Shown one piece after another: positions 16,405 through 25,207 of a stretch of 64,000 nt of DNA. The translations under genes and the position numbers were made by a program. The DNA comes from Chitinophaga vietnamensis (lineage in GTDB: Bacteria; Bacteroidota; Bacteroidia; Chitinophagales; Chitinophagaceae): contig NZ_CABHMS010000004.1 in NCBI RefSeq assembly GCF_902167635.1, positions 1 through 64,000 of the forward strand. The letters run 5' to 3'. Each line of letters opens with the position of its first letter. Within the stretch, counting starts at the first letter, position 1. The notes under the pieces were generated by a model. It searched no databases, was not told where the DNA came from, and saw nothing but the letters and a program-made list of their open reading frames with translations.

Positions 16405-18012
16405 TCAATCCTTCACGGCCTCCACAGTTTCGATAGCTTTCTTGATCACTGGATCATTGGCGTTGATGGTTTCGTAGAAGCCTTCGGTGCGGTACAGTTG
16501 ACGCGCCAGCATGGCTTTGAGGCGGGCCTTGATCTGGGTTTCGTCGTGTGTATTGAGGTGGTCGAGGCCCGGGATGCTGTCGGTTTTCGCGAAGGTTTTG
16601 TAGTCGTTGAACAGGGCCGGCGTTACCTGGAACTGTTTGGTGAAATCTTCAGCGTTCTTGTACGGTTTGAACTCGTCTTTGTGAGTGGTATAATATTGAT
16701 AGGCGAAATTGCTGAAGGTATTTCGTGTGTACATGGCCGTTAGTGCCGGCGTGAAACGGGAAGTATCGAAGGGCACGAAGATATCCGGGGTGATACCGCC
16801 ACCGCCGTATACGCGGCGGCCGGAATGGGTTTTATACGGCACGGTATCGGTGATACGGATGCTGTCTTTATTAACCAGTTCGCCATGGTTGTAGCGGTCC
16901 ATGAGATCTTCATCATATGCCTCATGGCCTTTGCCATAGGGCTTTTGAATGCTTCTGTCGGAGGGGATATAGTAGCGGGCTACGGTGAGGCGCAGGGCGC
17001 CGCCGTTGCTGAGATCATACTGTTCCTGTACCAATCCTTTACCGAAGGTACGTCTGCCGATGATGGTGCCGCGGTCCCAGTCCTGGATGGCGCCGGCGAG
17101 GATTTCGCTGGCGGAGGCGGAGCCTTCATCGGTGAGGATGGCGAGGGCGCCTTTCTCGAACATGCCGGGGCGTTTGGTTTTATAGTCGGTGCGCGGATAA
17201 TCTTTTCCTTTGGTATAGAGTATCAGTTTGGGTTCATCGAGCAGTTCATCGGCGATGCGGGTGGCGGCGTCGAGGAATCCGCCGGGGTTCTGGCGCACAT
17301 CGATGATGAGTTTTTTCATGCCGGCGCGGGTGAGTTTGCGCATGGCGTTCATAAATTCATCGTAGGTGGTGGCGGAGAACTTGCTGATCTTGATATAGCC
17401 TACGCCCGGAGCGGCCATGTAGCTGGCATCGATGCTGTAGAGCGGTATCTTGTCTCTTTTGATGGTGACCTGTATTTGTTTCTGCTGGCGCAGCATGGTG
17501 GTTTTTACCAGTGATCCGGCGGGGCCGCGGAGCAGTTTGCGGATACGTTCCGGTGTGATGCTGTTGCCCGCAACGGTGCTGTCGTTCACTTTCAGGATCT
17601 TGTCGCCCGTTTGCACGCCGGCGATTTCGGAGGGGCCGCCACTCAGCACAGATACGACGTTCACCGTATCTGCCGTAATATTGAACTCTACGCCGATGCC
17701 TTCGAAATTGCCTTCCAGGTCTTCATTTACCTGTTGCAGTTGCGAAGGGGGAATGTAGATGGAGTGAGGGTCCAGGTGGGCGAGCAGTCCTTCGATCGCT
17801 TCCTGCTGTAGTTGGTCGGTATTGAGCGAATCAACATATTTGGCATTGATCAGGTCCATAATCTCCTGTAACGGACCACGGTTGGGCTTTGTAAAGAAGA
17901 CAGTAGCGCCGCCGGTATTGGATCCGGGCATCTTATGCCCGAGGAACATGCCCAAGGCTAATACGACTGCAAATAAAAGAGGCAAAAAAACATTCAGCTT
18001 CCTGTTAGACAT
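16405..18012 (-). CDS. S41 family C-terminal processing peptidase (CtpA type)
   Basis: This 535-residue serine protease has an N-terminal hydrophobic segment (about 8-25) that is a signal anchor or signal peptide. A helical lead domain (about 45-95) follows, then a PDZ domain (about 100-185) and the S41 core (about 195-370). The catalytic residues are Ser300 in SASASE and Lys325 in FGKG, 25 residues apart as in known CtpA enzymes. The C-terminal 150 residues are helical and hydrophilic. It lacks the large C-terminal domain of the Prc-type neighbour, so the two are different subfamilies and not a recent duplication. The substrate is not known. Confidence 0.94.
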   Translation of the reverse strand: MSNRKLNVFLPLLFAVVLALGMFLGHKMPGSNTGGATVFFTKPNRGPLQEIMDLINAKYVDSLNTDQLQQEAIEGLLAHLDPHSIYIPPSQLQQVNEDLEGNFEGIGVEFNITADTVNVVSVLSGGPSEIAGVQTGDKILKVNDSTVAGNSITPERIRKLLRGPAGSLVKTTMLRQQKQIQVTIKRDKIPLYSIDASYMAAPGVGYIKISKFSATTYDEFMNAMRKLTRAGMKKLIIDVRQNPGGFLDAATRIADELLDEPKLILYTKGKDYPRTDYKTKRPGMFEKGALAILTDEGSASASEILAGAIQDWDRGTIIGRRTFGKGLVQEQYDLSNGGALRLTVARYYIPSDRSIQKPYGKGHEAYDEDLMDRYNHGELVNKDSIRITDTVPYKTHSGRRVYGGGGITPDIFVPFDTSRFTPALTAMYTRNTFSNFAYQYYTTHKDEFKPYKNAEDFTKQFQVTPALFNDYKTFAKTDSIPGLDHLNTHDETQIKARLKAMLARQLYRTEGFYETINANDPVIKKAIETVEAVKD

Positions 18013-18171
18013 ATTCAGATTATTATCCGCTAATTATTATGACCAATCTTTATCGCTTAAACTTCAAAGGTCCTATTTGTTTTTATGGAACCGTTTTGTT
18101 TAAATTGTGACAAAAATAGCATAAATCAGGAGCAAACCTTTACGATTCTTTAATTTGATAAAATAACGGAC

Positions 18172-19020
18172 ATGCCTGCAAAAATTAAGCTGATAGCTGA
18201 TAGTGGATCTACGAAGGCCGATTGGGGCCTGCTTGGCGGAAGTGCGACCGGCGTTTTCCGGACACAGGGTATCAGTCCTTATTTTCAGTCGGCCGCTGAT
18301 ATACAAGACGTCTTTGAAAAGGAGTTGCTGCCGCAGCTGCCGGCAGGTATACATATCGATGAAGTGCATTTCTATGGCACCGGTCTCGCACAGCAGAAGA
18401 ATGTGCAGCTGGTGGAAGGGGCCCTCAAAGCCCTATGGAAAGATGCTGACATAAGTGTGAACCATGACCTGATGGGCGCCGCCCGCGCCCTCTGTGGCCG
18501 TGAGGCGGGCATCGCCAGCATCCTCGGCACCGGTTCCAACTCCTGTTATTATGATGGGAAGGAGATCGTCAAGAACAACCCGGGGCTGGGATATGTACTA
18601 GGTGATGAAGGCAGCGGCGCCTATCTTGGCAGGAAGGTATTGCAATATTATCTGTATAATACTTTTGATGAAGAGCTGAAGATGCGCTTTGAACAAAAGT
18701 ATCAGACCAATAAAGACGAAATACTGGAAAACGTGTACCGGAAGCCCTTGGCTAACCGCTACCTGGCCGGTTTTGCGATCTTCCTGGATGAGAACCGTGA
18801 ACACTTCATGGTGGAGAATATCCTGGAAGATGGATTAAACGATTTCTTTTTTAACCATATTTATAAATACCGCGAGAGCTGGACCACTTCGCTGCACTTC
18901 ACTGGCGGCGTGGCCTGGGCCTTCCAGGACATCCTGCGGGAGTTGTGCGAACTGTACGAACTGCCCATGGGACGCGTATTGCGCACCCCGATGGATGGCT
19001 TGCTGGTATTTCATAGTTAA
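18172..19020 (+). CDS. BadF/BadG-family amino-sugar kinase (N-acetylglucosamine or N-acetylmuramic acid kinase)
   Basis: This 282-residue ASKHA-fold kinase has the phosphate-1 motif LIADSGSTKADWGL (about 7-20), phosphate-2 loop IASILGTGSNS (about 123-133) and YVLGDEGSGAYLG (about 143-155). The family phosphorylates GlcNAc, glucosamine or, in some Bacteroidota, N-acetylmuramic acid (MurK). The gene is immediately followed (21 bp) by murQ, which uses MurNAc-6-phosphate. A MurNAc or GlcNAc kinase in cell-wall recycling is therefore the most likely role. Which amino sugar is preferred is inferred from context only. Confidence 0.87.
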   Translation: MPAKIKLIADSGSTKADWGLLGGSATGVFRTQGISPYFQSAADIQDVFEKELLPQLPAGIHIDEVHFYGTGLAQQKNVQLVEGALKALWKDADISVNHDLMGAARALCGREAGIASILGTGSNSCYYDGKEIVKNNPGLGYVLGDEGSGAYLGRKVLQYYLYNTFDEELKMRFEQKYQTNKDEILENVYRKPLANRYLAGFAIFLDENREHFMVENILEDGLNDFFFNHIYKYRESWTTSLHFTGGVAWAFQDILRELCELYELPMGRVLRTPMDGLLVFHS

Positions 19021-19041
19021 TCATTTTTCAACAGCGTAAAC

Positions 19042-19860
19042 ATGGCATTTGTTAAAGTAACTGAACAGACTTCTCACTACCGGCACCTGGAAAAAATGAG
19101 TGTGCAGGAATTGCTCACCAATATCAATAAAGAAGACCAATCGGTGCCGCTGGCGGTGGCCGGAGCCATTCCGCAGATCGAGAAGCTCGTAGCCGTTATC
19201 GCTGATAAAATGTTGGCCGGTGGCCGCCTCTTTTATATGGGAGCAGGCACCAGCGGCCGTTTGGGCATTGTAGACGCTTCTGAATGCCCGCCTACCTTTG
19301 GCGTGCCGCATGGCCTCGTGATCGGTATCATCGCCGGCGGCGATGCCGCCATCCGCAAGGCGGTGGAGTTTGCGGAAGATGACCGCGAACAGGGCTGGAA
19401 AGACCTGCAGGAATTCGGTATCACGGATAAAGACGTAGTGGTGGGCATCGCCGCCAGCGGTACCACGCCCTATGTGATCGGTGCGCTGGACAAATGCCGC
19501 AGCAACGGCATCATCACCGGCAGCATCAGTTGCAACCCGGATTCCCCGGTGTCTGCCTCCGCCGACTATCCCGTGGAAGTAGTGGTAGGCCCCGAGTTCA
19601 TCACCGGCAGCACCCGCATGAAAAGCGGCACCGCGCAGAAACTTGTGCTCAACATGATCTCCACCTCCGTGATGATACAGCTGGGCAGGGTAGAAGATAA
19701 TAAAATGGTGAACATGCAATTAAGCAATGAGAAACTGGTGGATCGCGGCGTGAAAATGCTGATGGAGAAACTCCAGCTCACCGACTATGAAGAAGCCCAA
19801 CGCCTGCTGCTCAAAGCGGGCAGCGTAAAAAAGGCGGTTGACGATTTTGCAAAAGCCTGA
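19042..19860 (+). CDS. murQ: N-acetylmuramic acid 6-phosphate etherase
   Basis: This 272-residue enzyme cleaves the lactyl ether of MurNAc-6-phosphate to give GlcNAc-6-phosphate and D-lactate during peptidoglycan recycling. It contains the SIS-domain motif YMGAGTSGRLGIVDASECPPTFG (in two parts about residues 67-90), with the catalytic Glu in SECPPTFG, plus GIAASGTTPYVIGAL and ITGSTRMKSGTAQK, all hallmarks of MurQ. It lies 21 bp after the kinase gene, which would supply its substrate if the kinase accepts MurNAc. Confidence 0.96.
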   Translation: MAFVKVTEQTSHYRHLEKMSVQELLTNINKEDQSVPLAVAGAIPQIEKLVAVIADKMLAGGRLFYMGAGTSGRLGIVDASECPPTFGVPHGLVIGIIAGGDAAIRKAVEFAEDDREQGWKDLQEFGITDKDVVVGIAASGTTPYVIGALDKCRSNGIITGSISCNPDSPVSASADYPVEVVVGPEFITGSTRMKSGTAQKLVLNMISTSVMIQLGRVEDNKMVNMQLSNEKLVDRGVKMLMEKLQLTDYEEAQRLLLKAGSVKKAVDDFAKA

Positions 19861-19873
19861 TGTAAACAAGATT

Positions 19874-20437
19874 ATGCATGATATAGAGCCATATTACAAT
19901 TGGCGGCATTTATACACGGCCGAAGACGATGAGCTATCGCCCTTCTATGGCCGTGAATACAGTGAATTTGAATATTCCAATACCGTATATAATTATTATG
20001 TGCATCCCCAATGGGATGAATTCGGATCGCGTAATCTCTATATAAAAATATTATATGCAGATTATCAGTTCAATTTTGCCATCATTGAATTGCTGGGAGA
20101 ATGGAACGATGCGATCGATAATGATATTATGACACTCAAACGGGAGGTGATCGACGTGATGATCGCCGAGGGCATCACCAAATATATTTTAATTGCAGAG
20201 AATGTGATGAATTTCCATTCATCAGATGATTGTTATTATGAAGAATGGTGGGACGATATCCGGGATGAAGGGGGATGGATAGCCGCTCTCAACATGCCGG
20301 AGCAAACCCGCCAGGAGTTTGAGCGTGCACGGCTGAACAACTACATCACGCTGCTGGACGACGACCGCTGGCGAACATATCAGCCGCTTCATCTGTTTAA
20401 CATGGTGGATAACATCATGTTACGGCGTCTGGAATAG
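19874..20437 (+). CDS. Conserved hypothetical protein downstream of murQ
   Basis: This 187-residue, acidic, soluble protein is rich in Trp, Tyr and Asp (for example DIEPYYNWRHLYTAEDDELSP and DDCYYEEWWDD). It has no signal peptide, membrane segment or recognised catalytic motif. The ATG at 19874 was chosen, 13 bases after the murQ stop; a TTG at 19838 would overlap murQ. Spacing suggests translation from the murQ mRNA. I do not recognise the family; its place after the kinase and murQ is the only clue to its job. Confidence 0.72.
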   Translation: MHDIEPYYNWRHLYTAEDDELSPFYGREYSEFEYSNTVYNYYVHPQWDEFGSRNLYIKILYADYQFNFAIIELLGEWNDAIDNDIMTLKREVIDVMIAEGITKYILIAENVMNFHSSDDCYYEEWWDDIRDEGGWIAALNMPEQTRQEFERARLNNYITLLDDDRWRTYQPLHLFNMVDNIMLRRLE

Positions 20438-20456
20438 GTTTTCCTGATAAATATCA

Positions 20457-20487
20457 TTTGGTTTTAATTTTTCCTGCGTTAAATTTG
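20457..20487 (+). promoter_or_regulatory. sdhCAB promoter, Bacteroidota -33/-7 type
   Basis: TTTG (20457-20460), exactly 19 bases, then TAAATTTG (20480-20487). This is a full match to TTTG-n19-TAnnTTTG. The predicted transcript starts near 20491 and has a leader of about 47 bases. Confidence 0.75.
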
Positions 20488-20537
20488 CCCGACATTTCAA
20501 AACATCTTTTTATACTAGGAAGCTTAGATTTTTACTT

Positions 20538-21221
20538 ATGAAGTGGTCACAGTTCTTTAATACCTCTATTGGTAAAAAGTTATTGGTAGGTGCTACCGGC
20601 TTGTTTCTCTGTAGTTTCGTGATCGTGCACCTGGCGGGTAACATCCAGCTGCTGTATAACGACCAGGGAAAGGCGTTTAACACTTATGCGGCATTTATGG
20701 GCCACAACAGCCTGATTCAGTTCATTGCATGGGGACTTAAAGTGGTGATCCTCCTCCACGCCTTTATCGCATTGCAGCTCACTTTCAGCAACAGGGCTGC
20801 CCGCCCCGTGAAATATGCGGTGAGCCCAGGCAACAAAACTTCTTCCTGGTTCAGCCGCCAGATGGCCATCATGGGAAGCATTCTCTTCATCTTCATCGTT
20901 ATCCACCTCGCTAACTTCTGGGCCAAATTCCACTACACAGATATGCCCACTCAAACTTACGCCGGTGTTGAAGAGCCACTGAAAGATCTTTACAGGTTAT
21001 CTTATGAAACATTCAAAAACGGCTGGCTGGTGGCCTTGTACGTGATCGGTATGATCGGCCTGTCTTTCCACCTGATCCACGGTTTCAAGAGCGCTTGCCA
21101 GACTTTCGGCCTGAATCATAAAAAATATAACGGGATCATCAATTTCATCGGCGTATGGATATTTGGTATAGCCATCCCCGTTGGTTTCGCCATTATTCCC
21201 GTGTTTATCTATTTTAAATAA
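20538..21221 (+). CDS. sdhC: Succinate dehydrogenase cytochrome b558 subunit
   Basis: This 227-residue membrane anchor subunit carries haem b and passes electrons from succinate oxidation to menaquinone. About five transmembrane helices are visible, beginning SIGKKLLVGATGLFLCSFVI, with conserved His residues in HLAGN, HAFIALQL, VIHLANFW and FHLIHGFKSA that are candidates for haem ligands. It opens the sdhCAB operon, with SdhA starting 19 bp downstream. This single cytochrome b subunit without a separate SdhD is normal for Bacteroidota. Confidence 0.95.
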   Translation: MKWSQFFNTSIGKKLLVGATGLFLCSFVIVHLAGNIQLLYNDQGKAFNTYAAFMGHNSLIQFIAWGLKVVILLHAFIALQLTFSNRAARPVKYAVSPGNKTSSWFSRQMAIMGSILFIFIVIHLANFWAKFHYTDMPTQTYAGVEEPLKDLYRLSYETFKNGWLVALYVIGMIGLSFHLIHGFKSACQTFGLNHKKYNGIINFIGVWIFGIAIPVGFAIIPVFIYFK

Positions 21222-21240
21222 TTCTGTAAAGTAAGGATAT

Positions 21241-23214
21241 ATGTTGAATGCGAAAATTCCTGCCGGACCATTAGCCTCCAAATGGGAAGATTATAAAGGA
21301 CATTGTAAACTGGTAAACCCTGCCAACAAACGTAACATCGAAGTGATCATCGTTGGTACGGGCCTGGCCGGCGCTTCAGCGGCAGCTTCATTGGGTGAGC
21401 TGGGTTATAAGGTTAAAGCCTTCTGCTTTCAGGATAGCCCGCGCCGTGCGCACAGTATTGCTGCCCAGGGTGGTATCAATGCGGCTAAAAACTATCAGAA
21501 CGATGGCGACTCTGTATTCCGCCTGTTCTACGACACAGTAAAAGGTGGCGACTACCGCGCCCGCGAAGCCAACGTGCATCGCCTGGCAGAGGTAAGTGGC
21601 AACATCATAGACCAATGCGTGGCACAAGGTGTTCCCTTTGCCCGCGAATATGGCGGCCTGCTCAGCAACCGCTCTTTCGGTGGTACGCAGGTACAACGTA
21701 CTTTCTACGCCGCCGGCCAAACCGGCCAGCAGCTGCTGCTCGGCGCCTACTCCGCACTGGAACGCCAGGTAGCTCTCGGTAACGTGAAAATGTACAGCCG
21801 CCATGAAATGCTCGACGTAGTGAAGATCGATGGTAAAGCACGCGGCATCATCGCCCGCGACCTCGTTACCGGCGAACTGGAACGCCACTTCGGCCACGCA
21901 GTGCTCATCTGCTCCGGTGGCTATGGTAACGTGTTCTTCCTCTCCACCAACGCTATGGGCTCTAACGTAACAGCAGCCTGGAAAGCCACCAAGAACGGTG
22001 CTTACTTCGCCAACCCCTGCTTTACACAGATCCACCCGACCTGTATCCCCGTATCCGGCGACCATCAGTCCAAACTGACCCTCATGTCAGAATCACTGCG
22101 TAACGACGGCCGTATCTGGGTGCCCAAGAAAAAAGACGATAACCGCAAAGCCAGCGATATCCCCGAAGAAGAAAGGGACTATTACCTGGAAAGAAGATAC
22201 CCAGCATTCGGTAACCTCGTTCCCCGCGACGTGGCCTCCCGTGCAGCAAAAGAAAGATGCGATGCCGGCTATGGCGTAGGTACCTCCAAACAGGCGGTAT
22301 ACCTCGATTTCGCCGCAGCGATCGAACGTTACGGTAACATCGAAGCCGGTAAACGCCAGCTGACCAACCTCTCCAAAGAAGAGATCATCAAACTGGGTAA
22401 AGAAGTAGTAGCAGAGAAATACGGTAACCTCTTCGATATGTATGCGAAGATCACTGGTGAAAATCCTTACGAAACGCCAATGCGTATTTATCCTGCGGTA
22501 CACTACACCATGGGCGGCCTGTGGGTGGACTATGAACTGCAAACCACCGTTCCCGGCCTGTACTCCCTTGGTGAAGCCAACTTCTCCGACCACGGCGCTA
22601 ACCGCCTCGGCGCTTCCGCACTGATGCAGGGCCTCGCTGATGGCTACTTCGTGATCCCTTACACCATCGGTAACTACCTCGCTGATGAGATCCGTACCAA
22701 AGCAATTCCTACTGACCACCCTGCATTCGCAGAAGCAGAAAAGAAAGTACAGGATACCCTCAGCAAACTGATAAATATCAAAGGTTCCAAGTCTGTTGAC
22801 TTCTTCCATAAAAAACTCGGCAAGATCATGTGGGACAAGTGCGGTATGGCACGTAACGAGCAAGGTCTGAAAGAGGCGATCGAAGAGATCAAAGCGCTGC
22901 GCGCCGAGTTCTGGAAAGATGTACGCATCCCGGGCGAACTGAAAGAGTTCAACCCCGAACTGGAAAAAGCCGGCCGTGTGGCGGACTTCCTCGAGCTGGG
23001 CGAACTGATGTGCATCGATGCGCTGAACCGCCGCGAATCCTGTGGTGGCCATTTCCGCGAAGAGTCGCAAACAGAAGACGGCGAAGCAAAACGCGACGAC
23101 GAGAACTTCAGCTACGTAGCTGCCTGGGAATACAAAGGCGATGGCCAGTACGAACTCCACAAAGAACCGCTGGAATTTGTAGAATGTAAACCTACTCAAC
23201 GTAGCTATAAATAA
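21241..23214 (+). CDS. sdhA: Succinate dehydrogenase / fumarate reductase flavoprotein subunit
   Basis: This 657-residue subunit oxidises succinate to fumarate with covalently bound FAD. The dinucleotide-binding motif [19 protein letters not shown] is at about 37-55. The covalent FAD attachment site is His71 in [15 protein letters not shown]. Downstream blocks include [20 protein letters not shown]-like [10 protein letters not shown] and [15 protein letters not shown]. Length fits the Bacteroidota/Chlorobi type. It is the middle gene of sdhCAB. Confidence 0.97.
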   Translation: MLNAKIPAGPLASKWEDYKGHCKLVNPANKRNIEVIIVGTGLAGASAAASLGELGYKVKAFCFQDSPRRAHSIAAQGGINAAKNYQNDGDSVFRLFYDTVKGGDYRAREANVHRLAEVSGNIIDQCVAQGVPFAREYGGLLSNRSFGGTQVQRTFYAAGQTGQQLLLGAYSALERQVALGNVKMYSRHEMLDVVKIDGKARGIIARDLVTGELERHFGHAVLICSGGYGNVFFLSTNAMGSNVTAAWKATKNGAYFANPCFTQIHPTCIPVSGDHQSKLTLMSESLRNDGRIWVPKKKDDNRKASDIPEEERDYYLERRYPAFGNLVPRDVASRAAKERCDAGYGVGTSKQAVYLDFAAAIERYGNIEAGKRQLTNLSKEEIIKLGKEVVAEKYGNLFDMYAKITGENPYETPMRIYPAVHYTMGGLWVDYELQTTVPGLYSLGEANFSDHGANRLGASALMQGLADGYFVIPYTIGNYLADEIRTKAIPTDHPAFAEAEKKVQDTLSKLINIKGSKSVDFFHKKLGKIMWDKCGMARNEQGLKEAIEEIKALRAEFWKDVRIPGELKEFNPELEKAGRVADFLELGELMCIDALNRRESCGGHFREESQTEDGEAKRDDENFSYVAAWEYKGDGQYELHKEPLEFVECKPTQRSYK

Positions 23215-23277
23215 TGGTTATTGGCTGATCACTGATGAACGGCCAGGATTATAAATCAAATAATTGTCCAAGCATAT

Positions 23278-24042
23278 ATGGAACATTATAACATGAACCT
23301 CACATTAAAAGTGTGGAGGCAGAAAAACAAAAACGATCAGGGTAGATTTGATACCATCCAGGCAAAAAACATCTCTTCCGAAATGTCTTTCCTGGAAATG
23401 TTCGACGTAGTGAATGAAGAACTGATCAACGAAGGAAAAGATCCGATCGCATTTGACCACGATTGCCGCGAAGGCATCTGTGGCATGTGCTCCATGCATA
23501 TCAATGGCCGCGCACACGGCCCCTGGGATGGTACCACTACCTGCCAGCTGCACATGCGCGCTTTCAAAGACGGCGATACCATCACCGTAGAACCCTGGAG
23601 GGCAGGCGCTTTCCCGGTGTTGAAAGATCTTACTGTCGACAGAAGTGCTTTCGACCGTATCATCGAAGCGGGTGGCTATATCTCTGTAAATACCGGTAAT
23701 GCGCAGGATGCCAATAACATCCCTGTAGATAAAGATAAAGCAGATGCCGCTTTTGCTGCTGCCGCCTGTATCGGTTGCGGCGCCTGCGTGGCAGCATGTA
23801 AGAACTCTTCTGCCATGCTCTTCGTTTCTGCGAAAGTATCACAGCTCGCGCTGTTGCCGCAAGGCCATCCTGAAAAGAAAACACGCGCACTCAACATGGT
23901 GGCACAGATGGATAAGGAAGGTTTCGGCAGCTGCACCAACACCGGCGCCTGCGAAGCGGAATGCCCGAAAGAAATCTCGCTCACCAATATCGCCCGCCTC
24001 AACAGGGAGTTTATTGCAGCAGGTTTCACCACCGAGAAATAA
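23278..24042 (+). CDS. sdhB: Succinate dehydrogenase / fumarate reductase iron-sulfur subunit
   Basis: This 254-residue subunit relays electrons from FAD to the membrane anchor through three iron-sulfur clusters. Cysteine motifs are all present: [11 protein letters not shown] with a later CQL for the [2Fe-2S] centre, [11 protein letters not shown], and [12 protein letters not shown] for the [4Fe-4S] and [3Fe-4S] centres. Met1 at 23278 or Met6 at 23293 could be the start. A hairpin at 24062-24097 ends the operon. Confidence 0.97.
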   Translation: MEHYNMNLTLKVWRQKNKNDQGRFDTIQAKNISSEMSFLEMFDVVNEELINEGKDPIAFDHDCREGICGMCSMHINGRAHGPWDGTTTCQLHMRAFKDGDTITVEPWRAGAFPVLKDLTVDRSAFDRIIEAGGYISVNTGNAQDANNIPVDKDKADAAFAAAACIGCGACVAACKNSSAMLFVSAKVSQLALLPQGHPEKKTRALNMVAQMDKEGFGSCTNTGACEAECPKEISLTNIARLNREFIAAGFTTEK

Positions 24043-24061
24043 GGACTTAATGATGCAATAT

Positions 24062-24097
24062 AAAAGCCTCTTCCTGCCATAATGGGAAGAGGCTTTT
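24062..24097 (+). terminator. sdhCAB terminator
   Basis: A 13-bp stem (AAAAGCCTCTTCC against GGAAGAGGCTTTT) with a 10-base loop lies 20 bases after the sdhB stop. Confidence 0.75.
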
Positions 24098-24120
24098 GCA
24101 TAAATGGAAGAATTAGTATT

Positions 24121-24157
24121 AAAGAGAACGCCGGCATTTTGTGCCGGCGTTTTCTTT
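24121..24157 (-). terminator. Terminator overlapping the phytase stop codon
   Basis: Sixteen-base arms (24121-24136 and 24142-24157) around the core AACGCCGGCA/TGCCGGCGTT pair with one G-U mismatch. The stem overlaps the phytase stop on its right side and has A/T-rich ends on both strands. Confidence 0.75.
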
Positions 24158-25206
24158 TAATGTTGCTGGATCCTCGCCATCAACTCGCGCCAGTCGTAAA
24201 TATGAAAGGTACGGTCGGTGCTCATGGCTACAAAGATACCTTGCGGATACTTCGGGCCGAGGTTCACATTGGTAACATCAGAACCATCGCTGTTGATGGC
24301 CGCCACCGGAATGCGGGTGATCAGCGTATGCTGATGCGGCGCGCCCTTGCTGCCTTCGCGGGCATATACGTTAAACGCGTTGGCATCCTGGTCGGATACG
24401 AGGATGTAACCGGTGCTGTCGCCGGTTTTATAAATGCTGATGCCTTCGTTGTCCGCTTTGTACTGGCCCTGACCAAACAATGCCAGTTCGCTGTCGCCGC
24501 GTGCAGGATCAGCGTAATATTTGCGCACACCGGTTTGCTCATCTGAATAGTAGATATACCCCAGTTCATTATCTACTGCGATACTTTCTATCTCTTTCTT
24601 GCCACTGTAATTACCAAATTTTCGTACAACCGTTCCAGTTATATATCCTTTATCTCCATTCAACTGGTATTGCCACAGATAACCTTTGGCAGGCCCGCTT
24701 TTACGGCTTACCACCGCGAAGATGGCCGAATCTGAAGAACGGGTATACATGCTGATGCCCATGGGCCGCCGCTCTGCTTCGCCGGCAAATACTTCGATAC
24801 CGCCATTGTCAACAGGCGTCATATCCGGCAGGCGATAGATACGCAATTTGTTGGTTTCACGCTCGGTGGTAACGGCAACGTCTATACGTTGTGAACCGAG
24901 TGGCAGGCCATAGGCGATATCCACATTGTTAGGGCGTTTCAGGCCGGCCACTTTTTTTACCACCTTGCCGTTGAGGTCGTACACATACAGGGCGCCGTCG
25001 CTGTTTTTGTCGGTGCCTACGATCAGGCTTTTGGAGCTATCGGCCTTGTTGATCCATATGGCAGGATCATCGGTATCATACTGTGTAGCCTCCGTGATCA
25101 CGGCAGGTTGCAGCGCATCAGTGGCCGCTTTGGCGATGGCCTTTTTGTGCGAGCCTTTGCAAGAGAGCAGCACTGCGGCTGCTCCCAGTAAATACATGTA
25201 TTTCAT
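24157..25206 (-). CDS. Beta-propeller phytase (3-phytase), lipoprotein
   Basis: This 349-residue enzyme should release phosphate from phytate, acting calcium-dependently at the cell surface or in the periplasm. Start 25206 begins MKYMYLLGAAAVLLSC, a lipoprotein signal with Cys16 as the lipidated residue. The core has BPP-phytase motifs: DTDDPAIWIN (about 43-52), IVGTDKNSDGALYVYDLNGK, RPNNVDIAYG, ESIAVDNELGYIYYSDE, and DNEGISIYKT. It starts 2 bases after the stop of the beta-helix lipoprotein gene, so the two are translationally linked. It is the last gene of a three-gene operon with a TonB receptor. Confidence 0.92.
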   Translation of the reverse strand: MKYMYLLGAAAVLLSCKGSHKKAIAKAATDALQPAVITEATQYDTDDPAIWINKADSSKSLIVGTDKNSDGALYVYDLNGKVVKKVAGLKRPNNVDIAYGLPLGSQRIDVAVTTERETNKLRIYRLPDMTPVDNGGIEVFAGEAERRPMGISMYTRSSDSAIFAVVSRKSGPAKGYLWQYQLNGDKGYITGTVVRKFGNYSGKKEIESIAVDNELGYIYYSDEQTGVRKYYADPARGDSELALFGQGQYKADNEGISIYKTGDSTGYILVSDQDANAFNVYAREGSKGAPHQHTLITRIPVAAINSDGSDVTNVNLGPKYPQGIFVAMSTDRTFHIYDWRELMARIQQH

Positions 25207-25207
25207 A

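Noticed and set aside
22093-23199. A 368-codon open frame opposite sdhA
   Set aside because: It lies fully inside sdhA, which has all its motifs in frame.
24062-24157. Two nearby hairpins considered as a possible structured RNA
   Set aside because: Each is explained as a terminator, one for sdhCAB and one for the phytase operon, which are convergent.
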